From a virus, in the IMG/VR virus record IMGVR_UViG_3300021069_000014, positions 1 to 21,020 of that record: a stretch of DNA of 21,020 bases; one strand, 5' to 3'. Made by a program: the position numbers and the translations under genes. Below, in pieces: positions 1 through 8,136 of the stretch. The notes under the pieces are model-generated. The model was not told where the DNA came from and made no database searches. It saw only the letters and a program-made list of their open reading frames with translations. Each line of letters begins with the position of its first letter. Position 1 is the first letter of the stretch.

Positions 1-8
1 ACCCTTAA

Positions 9-710
9 CTAATCGAGAGTATATGTCTTTTCTGTGTTTTGTAGTATATACTGTATAGTGTAATTAATAACAAGTTCATCCACATCCGGCGGTAGCGTTA
101 CCTCTGTTTCCACTGTCTGAGTCTCATCGTACAACTCTATGGCGTGGAGCACGGCTGTGTACCATATCTCAAAATGGACTTGGTTCCCCCATGCGTCCTG
201 GTATAGGGTATGGTTCGCATCGTTCTCATCCAGCCAATTTAAGCCAGAGACCAATATAGATTTACTGATTGGATTATGCGCCTGCTCTAGTGTATATATT
301 GGCCTATCTGGTGTAGGGACAGCGAACGCGTTCATTTGTACGTTCCAATATTCGCTCTTCGGGACTCTCCGGCATTGTTGCCGATAAGTCACATCCGTAG
401 TCGCGTCCTTCCACATAACGATAACTTCGTAAGCATCTATGAAATCATCCGGCAAGGCAACTCTATATACATACATCGGGCTCCCCGAATAAGATACCGC
501 TGGGGATAAGTTTAACTCTGGCCCCTGATTTACCGTTGTGATCCGGAGTATTTTTGCATACCGTTCCGGGAACAATGGCAGGGTCATATCCTGTACCTGC
601 TTGCGCGCCTTGTTAAGATAAGTCATGATTAGCTGGTCGCTACTATTAGCCGCTACATCTTCTCGCTCTAGTCTTATCTTAATCTCGTCTAAATATTCTA
701 TCGATGTCAT
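9..710 (-). CDS. Head-completion / tail-adaptor-like virion protein (233 aa)
   Basis: I see no catalytic motif. The N-terminus (about residues 1-40) is a short amphipathic helical segment ending in a 'YLNKARKQV' stretch, followed by a beta-rich body with many Tyr/Pro/Asp. The same plan (about 35-residue helical start with an 'I..N.A...' motif, then a beta-rich domain, 230-275 aa) recurs in the genes at 707-1531, 2678-3400 and 3397-4143, so I infer divergent paralogues. Position downstream of capsid and portal genes suggests connector or tail-adaptor subunits, like the gp4-type accessory factors of short-tailed phages. The ATG at 710 overlaps the upstream stop as ATGA, so translation is probably coupled. 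Virion protein is fairly secure; the exact role is inference. Confidence 0.6.
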   Translation of the reverse strand: MTSIEYLDEIKIRLEREDVAANSSDQLIMTYLNKARKQVQDMTLPLFPERYAKILRITTVNQGPELNLSPAVSYSGSPMYVYRVALPDDFIDAYEVIVMWKDATTDVTYRQQCRRVPKSEYWNVQMNAFAVPTPDRPIYTLEQAHNPISKSILVSGLNWLDENDANHTLYQDAWGNQVHFEIWYTAVLHAIELYDETQTVETEVTLPPDVDELVINYTIQYILQNTEKTYTLD

Positions 711-1531
711 TGCTGACCCCCAATAAGATTAGCTGGCAATTCCCCTGTTGTTGGTTTCCTGTCGAAAAACGGTGGCACCGGATCGGTAAAGCTAGCTAGC
801 TCTCTATCTTCTGTCCTCTGTTTTTCCATGTATCTTTCTGTTATTTTCTGGCGCTCAATGGCAATTTGCCTCTGTATCCCTAATAGGGTTTGTGTATCGG
901 CTACTTTGCTCACCCACCTCAATAAGGTATTAAGAACTACCAATTCCTCGAATTCTGCTGGTATAGGGATTACATCTGCATCGCCTACTAAATCTGCGGG
1001 GACTGTGTAACATTCCATTATCCCGGACATGTCCGCGCCGGTATAATATTCTATCCCTGGCGGTGCTGTCCCTGTCTGTCCACCCGAGTTTGGGGCCAAA
1101 TGGATCGAAACTCGCGCTGTATTGAGAGAAGGTGTCGCAGGCGTTACTAAGTACCCCCACAACGTGTAAATAGGCCGCTCTAAAGATGCCATGTTCCATG
1201 CGCTTTTCCTTTGCCAATTAGTGACTGAATACCATTCTTTCACATCTACATAACGGGCTTCGTTGAACGGTGACCCGCCAGTTTCCGATATTAACACGCG
1301 TATAGCTTTTAAAAACCTACGAGGCAAAATAGTGCCATTACTGACATATAGTGTTTCTACATAAGCCCAATCTTTATAGGGTAATGTCTTAACCAATACC
1401 TCTTTTATAGATTTATTCGCCATAATAACAAGAGTATCCCAATCGAAGTTCATTGGATTAATGAACATAGTCGCTCTTAGCGCGACCTCGTCGATCAGTT
1501 GTCTCAGGGTTATATTTTGGTATATTATCAT
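707..1531 (-). CDS. Head-completion / tail-adaptor-like virion protein (274 aa)
   Basis: The protein opens with 'ITLRQLIDEVALRA', then a segment around residues 30-50 containing 'LVIMANKSIKEVL'. This is the same helical opening seen in the neighbouring adaptor-like genes. The middle is beta-rich, and the C-terminus (about 200-260) is helical and charged ('RQIAIERQKITERY'). The ATG overlaps the stop of the 385-aa gene by 4 bp, and its own stop overlaps the next ATG by 4 bp, so it sits in a translationally coupled string. No named family is recognised from sequence alone. Most likely a connector or tail component rather than an enzyme. Confidence 0.6.
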   Translation of the reverse strand: MIIYQNITLRQLIDEVALRATMFINPMNFDWDTLVIMANKSIKEVLVKTLPYKDWAYVETLYVSNGTILPRRFLKAIRVLISETGGSPFNEARYVDVKEWYSVTNWQRKSAWNMASLERPIYTLWGYLVTPATPSLNTARVSIHLAPNSGGQTGTAPPGIEYYTGADMSGIMECYTVPADLVGDADVIPIPAEFEELVVLNTLLRWVSKVADTQTLLGIQRQIAIERQKITERYMEKQRTEDRELASFTDPVPPFFDRKPTTGELPANLIGGQQ

Positions 1532-2685
1532 TTATTCGCTAATCCATTTACTGGCACTAATGGTGGTGGCGGCTTGTATTGCGACCATGTAATTGGCCTG
1601 CTACCGTGTGGGTTCACCGGCATATCCTCATAAGAGAATGGCAATACGTTTATCCCCTGCTGTCGCATCCCCTGTGCCTGTGGATTAGGTATCTTCTGCC
1701 CCTGCGCATTATACATTTCCTCATTACCACCCATGTAATAGAACTTCTTATTATAGGGATCCCATTGTACCGCTGCCTGATGCCCGGCTTCGTGCGTCTT
1801 ATCTGGTGTCATTGAGAGCGTCCAGTAGTTTGGCTTGCTTTGGTCGAATTCTGGGATCTTATTCCTTGTTGTCGTAAAGTCTTTATTCTTTTTAATTAGG
1901 GACAATGTCTTGGCTGAATTCCCCGTTAATACACTCTTGAAGGACTCGTATTCAGCTGGGCTTAAATTACCCTGCGCTGCGTCATTTGCGGTCTTTCCTG
2001 TAAGCGCGCACCATGCTGCATATAAGCCATAGCCATTCTTTCGGATCTGCTTGTTCCATTCCGCTAGCTTTGCATTGGCTACGGGGTCTTTGGGATCGGC
2101 TGACCTGAAGCCATTGTTCTCTACTCCGCCGGCATTATTCTCGCGTATGTATTTTGACATTTCTGCCACATACTTCGCCCTTGGATCCCACTGGTAATAA
2201 TCCCCAGGCGCATCTGATTGCGGTGGCAATAATGCTGGCGGGGGCAGCGGGGGTGCAGTTTGTTGAGGTGGGACGCCCCAATCTCCTGCTTTATAATATT
2301 CTTGCCCTTCTTGGATTTGATTTTGTAGCCAGCCTGGATAATTAGGCCTAGTTAAGTTCCCCCATTTCTGGACATATGGATCATAGAATTCTGCGCCTCT
2401 CTCATGCAATAACTCTGCTTGCCTAGCCGCTTGGTCCGATGATGCCCATTTACCGAAATGCTTCCCCGTGTCCAGATATTGCTTAAATGCTTCTTCTCTA
2501 CTTAATCGCCTATCTCCGTTCAAAGAAACCCCCGGATAATTAACAGGTGTCCCATTAACGTTAGTAGTTATTGTATTATAGGTTGAATACGATCCATCTG
2601 GGTTCCATGTAATCGGTCTTGTATTAGGGTCTATATTCCCTTGCTCCAATGGCATATCTGGAGAATATGGCAATCTATTAGGCAT
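1528..2685 (-). CDS. Virion-associated protein with HEAGH motif (385 aa)
   Basis: Start chosen at ATG 2685 because AGGAGG lies five bases upstream. Residues about 27-95 carry 'DGSYSTYNTI', 'NGTPVNYPGV' and 'RRLSREEAF..YLDTGKHFGKW', ending in a helical stretch 'AELLHERGAEFYD'. I recognise this as a recurrent module at the start or middle of virion proteins, often in ejected or tail-associated proteins. A Pro-rich linker follows (about 135-160). Residues 298-302 read HEAGH, matching the HExxH zinc-peptidase signature, but without the usual hydrophobic helix before it. The C-terminus is Pro-rich. It lies between adaptor-like genes, so a tail or ejection protein is likely. Peptidase activity is speculative. 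Confidence 0.6.
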   Translation of the reverse strand: MPNRLPYSPDMPLEQGNIDPNTRPITWNPDGSYSTYNTITTNVNGTPVNYPGVSLNGDRRLSREEAFKQYLDTGKHFGKWASSDQAARQAELLHERGAEFYDPYVQKWGNLTRPNYPGWLQNQIQEGQEYYKAGDWGVPPQQTAPPLPPPALLPPQSDAPGDYYQWDPRAKYVAEMSKYIRENNAGGVENNGFRSADPKDPVANAKLAEWNKQIRKNGYGLYAAWCALTGKTANDAAQGNLSPAEYESFKSVLTGNSAKTLSLIKKNKDFTTTRNKIPEFDQSKPNYWTLSMTPDKTHEAGHQAAVQWDPYNKKFYYMGGNEEMYNAQGQKIPNPQAQGMRQQGINVLPFSYEDMPVNPHGSRPITWSQYKPPPPLVPVNGLANK

Positions 2686-3400
2686 TATCGCCTCCTGTCA
2701 TATTGGCATTTAGCTTCTGGTTCTGGAAGGCTACTTCGCCTCTCTCCATTTCAGCCACATCAATATCGTTAAGCATTTCCGCTGCCATAAAGCAAACTTC
2801 AGGGTGATACTCCGGCGGTAGTTCCAGCGCGCCATCGAGATTAGCGTTCGCTTCATCGTAGTTAAAAGTTGGCTCTTTTATATACCATATATCTGCTTTG
2901 CTAAATAACGGCGTGGCGTTCCATAGCAACTTAGTTACTGGCGTTAATATAAAAGGCAATGGGTCTAGCTGTTCCTGTGCCTTACTCAATGTATATACCG
3001 CTGTCTTTGGATATAATGGTGCGTTCGCTACTGTATTATAAGCTTCGTAGGATGGATAATTCATATTGATGAACTTGTAATAGTCCATATAAGTCGCGGT
3101 TACGGACTTATATTGAGCATCTGTATCTTTGTTATAAACCCTCACTGCTCTTGGGTACATCACGTTAGCCGGGCCTATTTTAACATTGTTTGTATCTCTG
3201 GCTGAGATAGTATCATTGTACCCGAGGAACCAATCCTTCCTATATAAAGGAGCGATGCAACTTTCATCCTGCAAGGCGTAATATTTCCTTGTGATTTGGA
3301 TTTGGGCTTCACTAATGGCTTTTATAATGTCCGGGAAATACCAATCCTGGCTATCGTCCAGACACATTCTTACAAGCGATATGGTTTCATAAGCTGTCAC
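2678..3400 (-). CDS. Head-completion / tail-adaptor-like virion protein (240 aa)
   Basis: Opens with 'ETISLVRMCLDDS' and 'FPDIIKAISEAQIQITRKYYAL', the same start-plus-helix pattern as the gene just upstream at 3397-4143, followed by a beta-rich body with repeated Tyr-containing strands. The start codon is GTG and overlaps the upstream stop as GTGA. A GGAGAG lies too far upstream (more than ten bases) to be ideal, so re-initiation after the previous gene is the likely route. Its own end overlaps the 385-aa gene by 8 bp. The role as connector or tail adaptor is inferred from position and from resemblance to its neighbours. Confidence 0.6.
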   Translation of the reverse strand: MTAYETISLVRMCLDDSQDWYFPDIIKAISEAQIQITRKYYALQDESCIAPLYRKDWFLGYNDTISARDTNNVKIGPANVMYPRAVRVYNKDTDAQYKSVTATYMDYYKFINMNYPSYEAYNTVANAPLYPKTAVYTLSKAQEQLDPLPFILTPVTKLLWNATPLFSKADIWYIKEPTFNYDEANANLDGALELPPEYHPEVCFMAAEMLNDIDVAEMERGEVAFQNQKLNANMTGGDNA

Positions 3401-4143
3401 GCGTTCTGTTGCTCTCCTTGTACTTCTTTCGGCCGTCCTACTTTATTTTTTATCCCGGTAAATTCTGCTTCTAATATGTGATTGGCGTATATACCAGGGT
3501 TCATCATCATCTCGCCCATAACCCTTTTGTATTTCTTGAAGTCCCTTTGGTTTGTAGTCTCCTTCAATCCGCATATAACAGCGGCATGATTAGCAATCAC
3601 GTCGTTATATACCCAGTCTTCAAAGTCTATACTGTACCAATCGGTCTTAGGTACGATTGGCGGTATTGGTGCGCTTGGATTATCTCCCAGGCTTGTTGCC
3701 CCTATATAACTAGGGTAAGTATAATAATGAAGCACGCCCCAACCATTTTTGGGGTCAGTGTATGCGCCATCGATGAAATATACATCTTTGCCGATTAAGA
3801 TAACTGCTTTGTGGTGTGTATTTTCGTAGTACATGCCATCGCCTCCCATGTATATCCTTGCCGGTTTCAGGTTATCTATATCTCCTACTTGTGCGGATAT
3901 ATAGCTGAAACATTCAGGGCTGAAGACATAATTGGTGGCGCTGGTTGAATATACGGTTTTGCGCACGAGTTGTGCGAGGAGATAGTGTAATTCCAGCTCA
4001 AGTGCGTGCTTAATAAAGATACTCTGTGCGGCATTAATGGCAAGGATAATCTCTCGATCGCTCCAGAAATTACCCTGCGCCACATTTGTCGCTTCATCTT
4101 TTAATACGCGCCGTACCCGTGTAATCAAGGAATCGCCATTCAT
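3397..4143 (-). CDS. Head-completion / tail-adaptor-like virion protein (248 aa)
   Basis: First of the four adaptor-like genes in transcription order. The N-terminus 'LITRVRRVLKDEA' followed by 'FWSDREIILAINAAQ' is a typical helical opening of phage connector/adaptor proteins: a sentence of hydrophobic helix, a 'W.D..I..A.N.A' motif, then a long beta-rich domain. The C-terminal tail is basic ('KNKVGRPKEVQGEQQ'). AGGAGG sits four bases before ATG 4143, a strong start that would supply ribosomes to the coupled genes behind it. No enzyme motif. I take it as a head-tail connector candidate; the family was not confirmed by search. Confidence 0.6.
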   Translation of the reverse strand: MNGDSLITRVRRVLKDEATNVAQGNFWSDREIILAINAAQSIFIKHALELELHYLLAQLVRKTVYSTSATNYVFSPECFSYISAQVGDIDNLKPARIYMGGDGMYYENTHHKAVILIGKDVYFIDGAYTDPKNGWGVLHYYTYPSYIGATSLGDNPSAPIPPIVPKTDWYSIDFEDWVYNDVIANHAAVICGLKETTNQRDFKKYKRVMGEMMMNPGIYANHILEAEFTGIKNKVGRPKEVQGEQQNA

Positions 4144-4152
4144 AGCGCCTCC

Positions 4153-4656
4153 TTAACCGAACATGGGTATACCGCCTCCAGGCCCAGCTGGTGCGGGTGG
4201 CGGTGGTCCTGCGTCTGCTCCTACGGGTAATGGTGGTGGCCCGCCTTCGGGTCCCATGCCGACTCCCGGGGGTAACCCTTGTGGGTCAACTGGTAATGGC
4301 GGAGGCCCGCCCATAGCCATTGGATCCCCAACGCCTAGCGGTGGTGGTCCACCCATACCTGAGCCCAACATACTATTCATTCTATAAGTAGCGGCTTCTA
4401 CATCAGTTAGCTTATTCGATGCCTGTAACACAAATTCTTGGATCATTTGGCGGAATTGAGTTTTTGCCAAAGTATCGTACAGGTCTACGATTTGCGTCCG
4501 GGCATCAAGGGCCGCTGCCTTTGCTTCCATAGACGCGGCTGTCTTCCCTAAAAAGAAGAAGTCTTTCTCTTGTCTTTTCTGGACAGCCTTCTTTTTAGTA
4601 GGTAAGCCATTAGATAGATCGCTGGTTTTGATGTCGCTATTTTTATTGCTTCCCAT
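4153..4656 (-). CDS. Gly/Pro-rich small virion-operon protein (167 aa)
   Basis: The N-terminal half is Lys-rich (residues 1-35), then a helical segment at about 35-95 ('AKAAALDARTQIVDLYDTLAKT'-like, predicted coiled or amphipathic). The C-terminal 70 residues are almost only Gly, Pro, Met, Leu and Ala with three 'GGPPPL' units. Such tails are disordered and common in small structural or assembly proteins of phages. The gene lies nine bases ahead of the adaptor genes in the same operon, and AGAGG precedes the ATG. Function unknown; a minor structural or assembly role is the only supportable inference. Confidence 0.55.
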   Translation of the reverse strand: MGSNKNSDIKTSDLSNGLPTKKKAVQKRQEKDFFFLGKTAASMEAKAAALDARTQIVDLYDTLAKTQFRQMIQEFVLQASNKLTDVEAATYRMNSMLGSGMGGPPPLGVGDPMAMGGPPPLPVDPQGLPPGVGMGPEGGPPPLPVGADAGPPPPAPAGPGGGIPMFG

Positions 4657-4666
4657 TTAAAACCTC

Positions 4667-5098
4667 TTAATTAGAATCTGTTGGTTCTTCTTCATTAACC
4701 AAGCTAATGGATTCCTTGTCTTTCTTCTTTTTCTGTATCACCCATTCGGGGTATGTGCCTTCCCAATACTCCTGTTCGAGCTGAGGGCTTTTACGCAAAT
4801 ACTCTATCTCTTTCGGGTCTGCCGTAGAATACATGCTTTGATTAAAGCGGATATACTCTGTTGGTTTTAATGGATCCGTAAAGAACATAGGTGACCTATG
4901 TAGTGATAAGAATGTAATTTTTTCAACTGGCGTACTATCTGGTAGCGCAATCCCGTCAGCAGGAGGAGCTGGTACAGCAACTTCTACTACGGGAATCGCA
5001 TTACCTTCAAGTTCTTTTTTCACGTCAAGTGTGCCAGGTGCTATAGCCTGAGCCGGTTTTTTGCCGGGGAAAGGCCTTGCTGGATTGTTCTGTGACAT
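4667..5098 (-). CDS. Hypothetical late-operon protein (143 aa)
   Basis: A hydrophilic protein. Residues 1-50 are Pro/Ala/Val-rich and probably disordered. The middle (about 60-115) contains 'ITFLSLHRSPMFFTDP' and 'RFNQSMYSTADPKEIEYLR', which looks like a short compact domain dominated by aromatic residues. The C-terminus is Lys/Asp/Glu-rich. AAGGGA precedes ATG 5098. The position between the decoration-like gene and the Gly/Pro-rich gene suggests a minor capsid or head-completion factor, but no family is recognised. Confidence 0.5.
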   Translation of the reverse strand: MSQNNPARPFPGKKPAQAIAPGTLDVKKELEGNAIPVVEVAVPAPPADGIALPDSTPVEKITFLSLHRSPMFFTDPLKPTEYIRFNQSMYSTADPKEIEYLRKSPQLEQEYWEGTYPEWVIQKKKKDKESISLVNEEEPTDSN

Positions 5099-5122
5099 AA
5101 TTTTTCCCTTATTTGTTTATGA

Positions 5123-5758
5123 TTAGGTTCTTACATAACCTATGAAATCATCGCTGTTAGGATCTACGCTATTGCGTGCTGTGTAACCAGTATTCCAATC
5201 CCAATAACCGTTGACTTCATCGCCGACTTTAAGATTTTTAATCTTGTACTCTTCTTCTCTGAAAGCATTACATGCGTTGACCAAATCTAATGGTAGATAA
5301 GGTGCAACTCGTCCGCTTGATACATTCACGAAGTTAGTGCCATAAGTGGTTTCAACAACATCCCCTCTGGAATATGCGACACCACCATAGGTTACTGATC
5401 CGGATGTTACCTGCCAGCGCTGGCCAGCGAGAATGGTCTCTGTGCCTGCCACTACTGGGTTAGCCATGAAGAACTTTCCTCTATAGCCGTATGCCATTTT
5501 GGCTAACGATGTTCCCCCATAATCTTTGCCGTTTAAAGAACCTAAACCAACATGCTCAAGGTCGTGGGCTGTCCCGCTACCATCTAAGTCAGTTGCGAAT
5601 AAGTGCGGCAAGGATGTTGGGTCTATCACGTTTGCTGCTCCCCCATTTGTAGTGGGATCTCCAACAATCAAAATCCCTTGGTCGAACAAGTGGATCAGAT
5701 CCCCGTTGAAGGTATTTAGAAGCATGAGTTTGTCGTGTTGACTTATATAACGCGCCAT
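5123..5758 (-). CDS. Probable capsid decoration or head-fibre-like protein (211 aa)
   Basis: The gene immediately follows the major capsid gene, the usual place for a decoration protein. It has no transmembrane segment and is rich in Gly, Asn, Tyr and Val. Residues about 112-140 contain 'WQVTSGSVTYGGVAY' and 'GDVVETTYGTNF', a beta-hairpin style motif often found in short surface domains of phage structural proteins. AAAGGAG lies before ATG 5758. Decoration or stabilising protein is inferred from context. A short fibre or a chaperone is possible. Confidence 0.5.
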   Translation of the reverse strand: MARYISQHDKLMLLNTFNGDLIHLFDQGILIVGDPTTNGGAANVIDPTSLPHLFATDLDGSGTAHDLEHVGLGSLNGKDYGGTSLAKMAYGYRGKFFMANPVVAGTETILAGQRWQVTSGSVTYGGVAYSRGDVVETTYGTNFVNVSSGRVAPYLPLDLVNACNAFREEEYKIKNLKVGDEVNGYWDWNTGYTARNSVDPNSDDFIGYVRT

Positions 5759-5784
5759 TTTAAAACTCCTTTATTTTTATAAAA

Positions 5785-7101
5785 TTACACTGTTCTCAAT
5801 AATGCGTGTGCTTGTTCCAATTGGAAGGCAATAGTTCCCTGCCATTCAGTCATGAGTTTATACATGCGCTGGTTTGGTAGATCGTATTCTCTTGTATTGA
5901 ATTCTCTCTTAACGCGCCATTCCATCAATCCTGGATCGACCACCAAACACCAATTTTCCATTGGGGTTCCCTGACGGAAGCCCTGATAGTTGATCATGCC
6001 GAGTGTGTTGCCCATGAAGTCATAAGCATCGATATTGAAGCCAACATCGCCAGATACTTTCAAGCTGGTTGTTCTTCTATAGGCTGCGAAGGATTGGTTA
6101 AACTTCATTAAGAACTTACCGCCGCAAATTGCGAGTTTCTGTGAGCCACCTGGGTTATAGCGGAAGGCTTGTTCATACATGAACCACTGAATCATTTTTT
6201 CAAATGCTTCGCCTGGCGCCATAGTTGGATCGTAGAAGGATACGTTAGTTTTAATGGAGTTAAGCACACCGCCCATGAAGTGTTTCGGGCGAGCCGATAC
6301 AGTGCCGTCGAATTCGCGAACGCCGAAGATTGTCTTTCTTTCAATTTCGCGTTTGAACTCTTCGATCATTCTCGTCTGCTGATGATTCCAATCTGGGACT
6401 TTATGGTAAGTCTGGATTAGACTCTTCTGATCTTCTGTCATCTCAATAACTGCTTCTTTGTGCTCGACAAAGTTGCAATCCCAGATGAAGTCGCGTTGCT
6501 TTGGTGTTGCTTCGATATCCTGGGACTCGAAGATTGTTCTACCCATGAATACGGTATAAGTTGTAGTGAATCTTCTCAATGCGTATGGCTCAACATTGCG
6601 GACCAAAATGGTTCCGGCTGGTGTTCTGGATACTGTTCCAGTTGCACCACCATAAATGTTGTCATTGATAGAGAAGAAATCAGTGGTTCCCAATCCGGTG
6701 CGGATCGAGGCTGATGGAGTCATTACCACTTCTACGTTCTGGCCTGTGCTTTCCAGGTAGAGGGTATCCTGTGGCGAATAATATACAACATCGTTTACAT
6801 CTGGTCTTGATGCTTGATCCAGTGTCAATAATGCGTATCTCTTCCAAGCTGCGACATGGTCTTCGCAATATACGACTGTTGAACAGTAGTCGATATCATC
6901 GAATAGATGCTCTTGGACGACCCAAATCTTATGGCCTTTTGGTGGTGCTCCTTTACCGAACTTGCCACTAATGGCCATGAGGGGTGCGGACTCTGGAGAC
7001 AACGTCTTAATGCTGTAGGAGATATCCTGCATCACCGATTTTGGATCGATTGTCTGCGAGGTACGTGGCCCCGGTCTGTTTGAGTTTCTGTAATTGTTCA
7101 T
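5785..7101 (-). CDS. Major capsid protein (HK97-fold, SU10-like)
   Basis: 438 residues, no signal or membrane segment, and it directly follows the scaffold gene. The C-terminal part contains 'NWCLVVDPGLMEWRVKREF' and ends 'TEWQGTIAFQLEQAHALL', resembling the closing strand and helix of SU10-type (DUF5309-like) capsid proteins. In the middle 'EEFKREIERKTIFGVREF' and 'MGGVLNSI' match the E-loop/spine region style of that family. There is no N-terminal delta domain or visible protease site, consistent with a separate scaffold. AAGGGA precedes ATG 7101. Being the likely most abundant protein, it can also be transcribed from the promoter at 8097-8105. Confidence 0.75.
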   Translation of the reverse strand: MNNYRNSNRPGPRTSQTIDPKSVMQDISYSIKTLSPESAPLMAISGKFGKGAPPKGHKIWVVQEHLFDDIDYCSTVVYCEDHVAAWKRYALLTLDQASRPDVNDVVYYSPQDTLYLESTGQNVEVVMTPSASIRTGLGTTDFFSINDNIYGGATGTVSRTPAGTILVRNVEPYALRRFTTTYTVFMGRTIFESQDIEATPKQRDFIWDCNFVEHKEAVIEMTEDQKSLIQTYHKVPDWNHQQTRMIEEFKREIERKTIFGVREFDGTVSARPKHFMGGVLNSIKTNVSFYDPTMAPGEAFEKMIQWFMYEQAFRYNPGGSQKLAICGGKFLMKFNQSFAAYRRTTSLKVSGDVGFNIDAYDFMGNTLGMINYQGFRQGTPMENWCLVVDPGLMEWRVKREFNTREYDLPNQRMYKLMTEWQGTIAFQLEQAHALLRTV

Positions 7102-7129
7102 CTTTTTCCCTTATAAAATGGAACGTGAA

Positions 7130-8050
7130 TTAACTAAAAAACGAATTTTTCTTTTGAATTCTTTCTTCCATAGACACGTTTTCCGTTTTCTCTTTCCCCT
7201 TCATGGTACCTGATGTGGCTCGTATGCCACCCTTCCCGCTGAGGATTCTAGGTATTCTCGTGCCCTTGGTTATAGCTTTCACTTGCGAGTTCTTCCTGAT
7301 AGGTTCGGATTTGAATGTTGCCGATATTAGAATGTTAGCCAAATTATCGTCGAACATCTTTTTCCTCAAATCCTGACCAGGGTACATGGTCGCTAAGTTA
7401 TTTACTAATCTTTGTGTTTCGGCTTCAGTGAGGTTCCTTGTAATGCCAGAACCGGCTAATGCTTTTTGGAGCACTACGTTGTTATGGCGTTGGGTTTGCT
7501 CAATTTGCCTTTCTTCTTCTAATTTGGCGAGTTTCGCTTCGAGTGGCTTGGTTCTGAATTCCAGTTCCTTAGCCGCCTTGTCGCGGATCTCGTCATCGTA
7601 ACTTCCGTAATTATTTTTACTCGATAACTCTTCGCCCCAGAGTTTTACAAGACCTTCTTTAATTTGGTCTTCGCTATACCCCTGCCCCTTGTAGTGGAGG
7701 ATATGTTGCAGGATTGTGGATTCATTGAAGGTATTGACCAGAGGTACTGTGTTCTCCACGTACTTGTTCATGTTCTCATCAACGTCTTTCCTATTCTCCG
7801 ATTCCCAAATGGTACGGCCCAATTCGCCATACTTCATTTTCTTTACGTAGTCTTTGCCTTCGGGCGTTTTCCAATTGATTTCAACTTCTTCGTCAAAATC
7901 ATCCGAGTCATCGTCTTCGGTTGATTCATCATCATCTTCTAACTCTTCCTCGTCGTCATCGAGAAGTTCTAATTCATCGTCATCGATCAATTCATCGTCC
8001 AAATCCTCGATGGGAAGATCATCTTCTTCGGGGGTCAACTGAACTTTCAT
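7130..8050 (-). CDS. Scaffolding protein with extreme acidic N-terminus
   Basis: 306 residues. Residues about 8-60 are almost entirely Asp, Glu and Leu/Ser. A helical middle (about 165-205, 'KPLEAKLAKLEEERQIEQT') is a coiled coil, and the last 50 residues are strongly basic with 'RKNSQVKAITKGTRIPRIL'. A coiled-coil body with a basic C-terminal arm is the classic layout of phage scaffolds, where the basic end binds the capsid subunit. The gene lies between portal and major capsid. No protease motif is present, so I infer a scaffold not joined to a prohead protease. AAGGAG precedes ATG 8050 and a promoter lies upstream. Confidence 0.65.
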   Translation of the reverse strand: MKVQLTPEEDDLPIEDLDDELIDDDELELLDDDEEELEDDDESTEDDDSDDFDEEVEINWKTPEGKDYVKKMKYGELGRTIWESENRKDVDENMNKYVENTVPLVNTFNESTILQHILHYKGQGYSEDQIKEGLVKLWGEELSSKNNYGSYDDEIRDKAAKELEFRTKPLEAKLAKLEEERQIEQTQRHNNVVLQKALAGSGITRNLTEAETQRLVNNLATMYPGQDLRKKMFDDNLANILISATFKSEPIRKNSQVKAITKGTRIPRILSGKGGIRATSGTMKGKEKTENVSMEERIQKKNSFFS

Positions 8051-8096
8051 TGTAGCTCCTTTTAAAAAAAATAATTAACTATATACAATATAACAA

Positions 8097-8119
8097 ATTA
8101 TACCATCGACTTGCAAGTC
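8097..8119 (-). promoter_or_regulatory. Extended -10 promoter with palindromic operator-like site
   Basis: Reading the minus strand, TGG-TATAAT (8105 down to 8097) is a perfect extended -10 hexamer, and GACTTGCAAGTC (8108-8119) is a perfect 12-bp palindrome immediately upstream. TTGCAA inside the palindrome could also serve as a -35 for a later TATATT 18 bases on. The ATG of the scaffold gene is about 47 bases downstream. I infer an internal late promoter for scaffold and capsid, with the palindrome as a possible regulator site. Confidence 0.5.
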
Positions 8120-8136
8120 TTTCTTAAAGATTTTTT

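Noticed and set aside
4163-4387. Plus-strand Gly/Pro-rich open frame
   Set aside because: Antisense of GGN/CCN-rich codons of the minus-strand gene; complementarity itself keeps the frame open and Gly/Pro-rich.
7854-8042. Plus-strand Ser-rich frame
   Set aside because: Mirror of the Asp-rich acidic run in the scaffold gene (GAT/GAC give ATC/GTC-type and TCN codons); no start site or neighbours.
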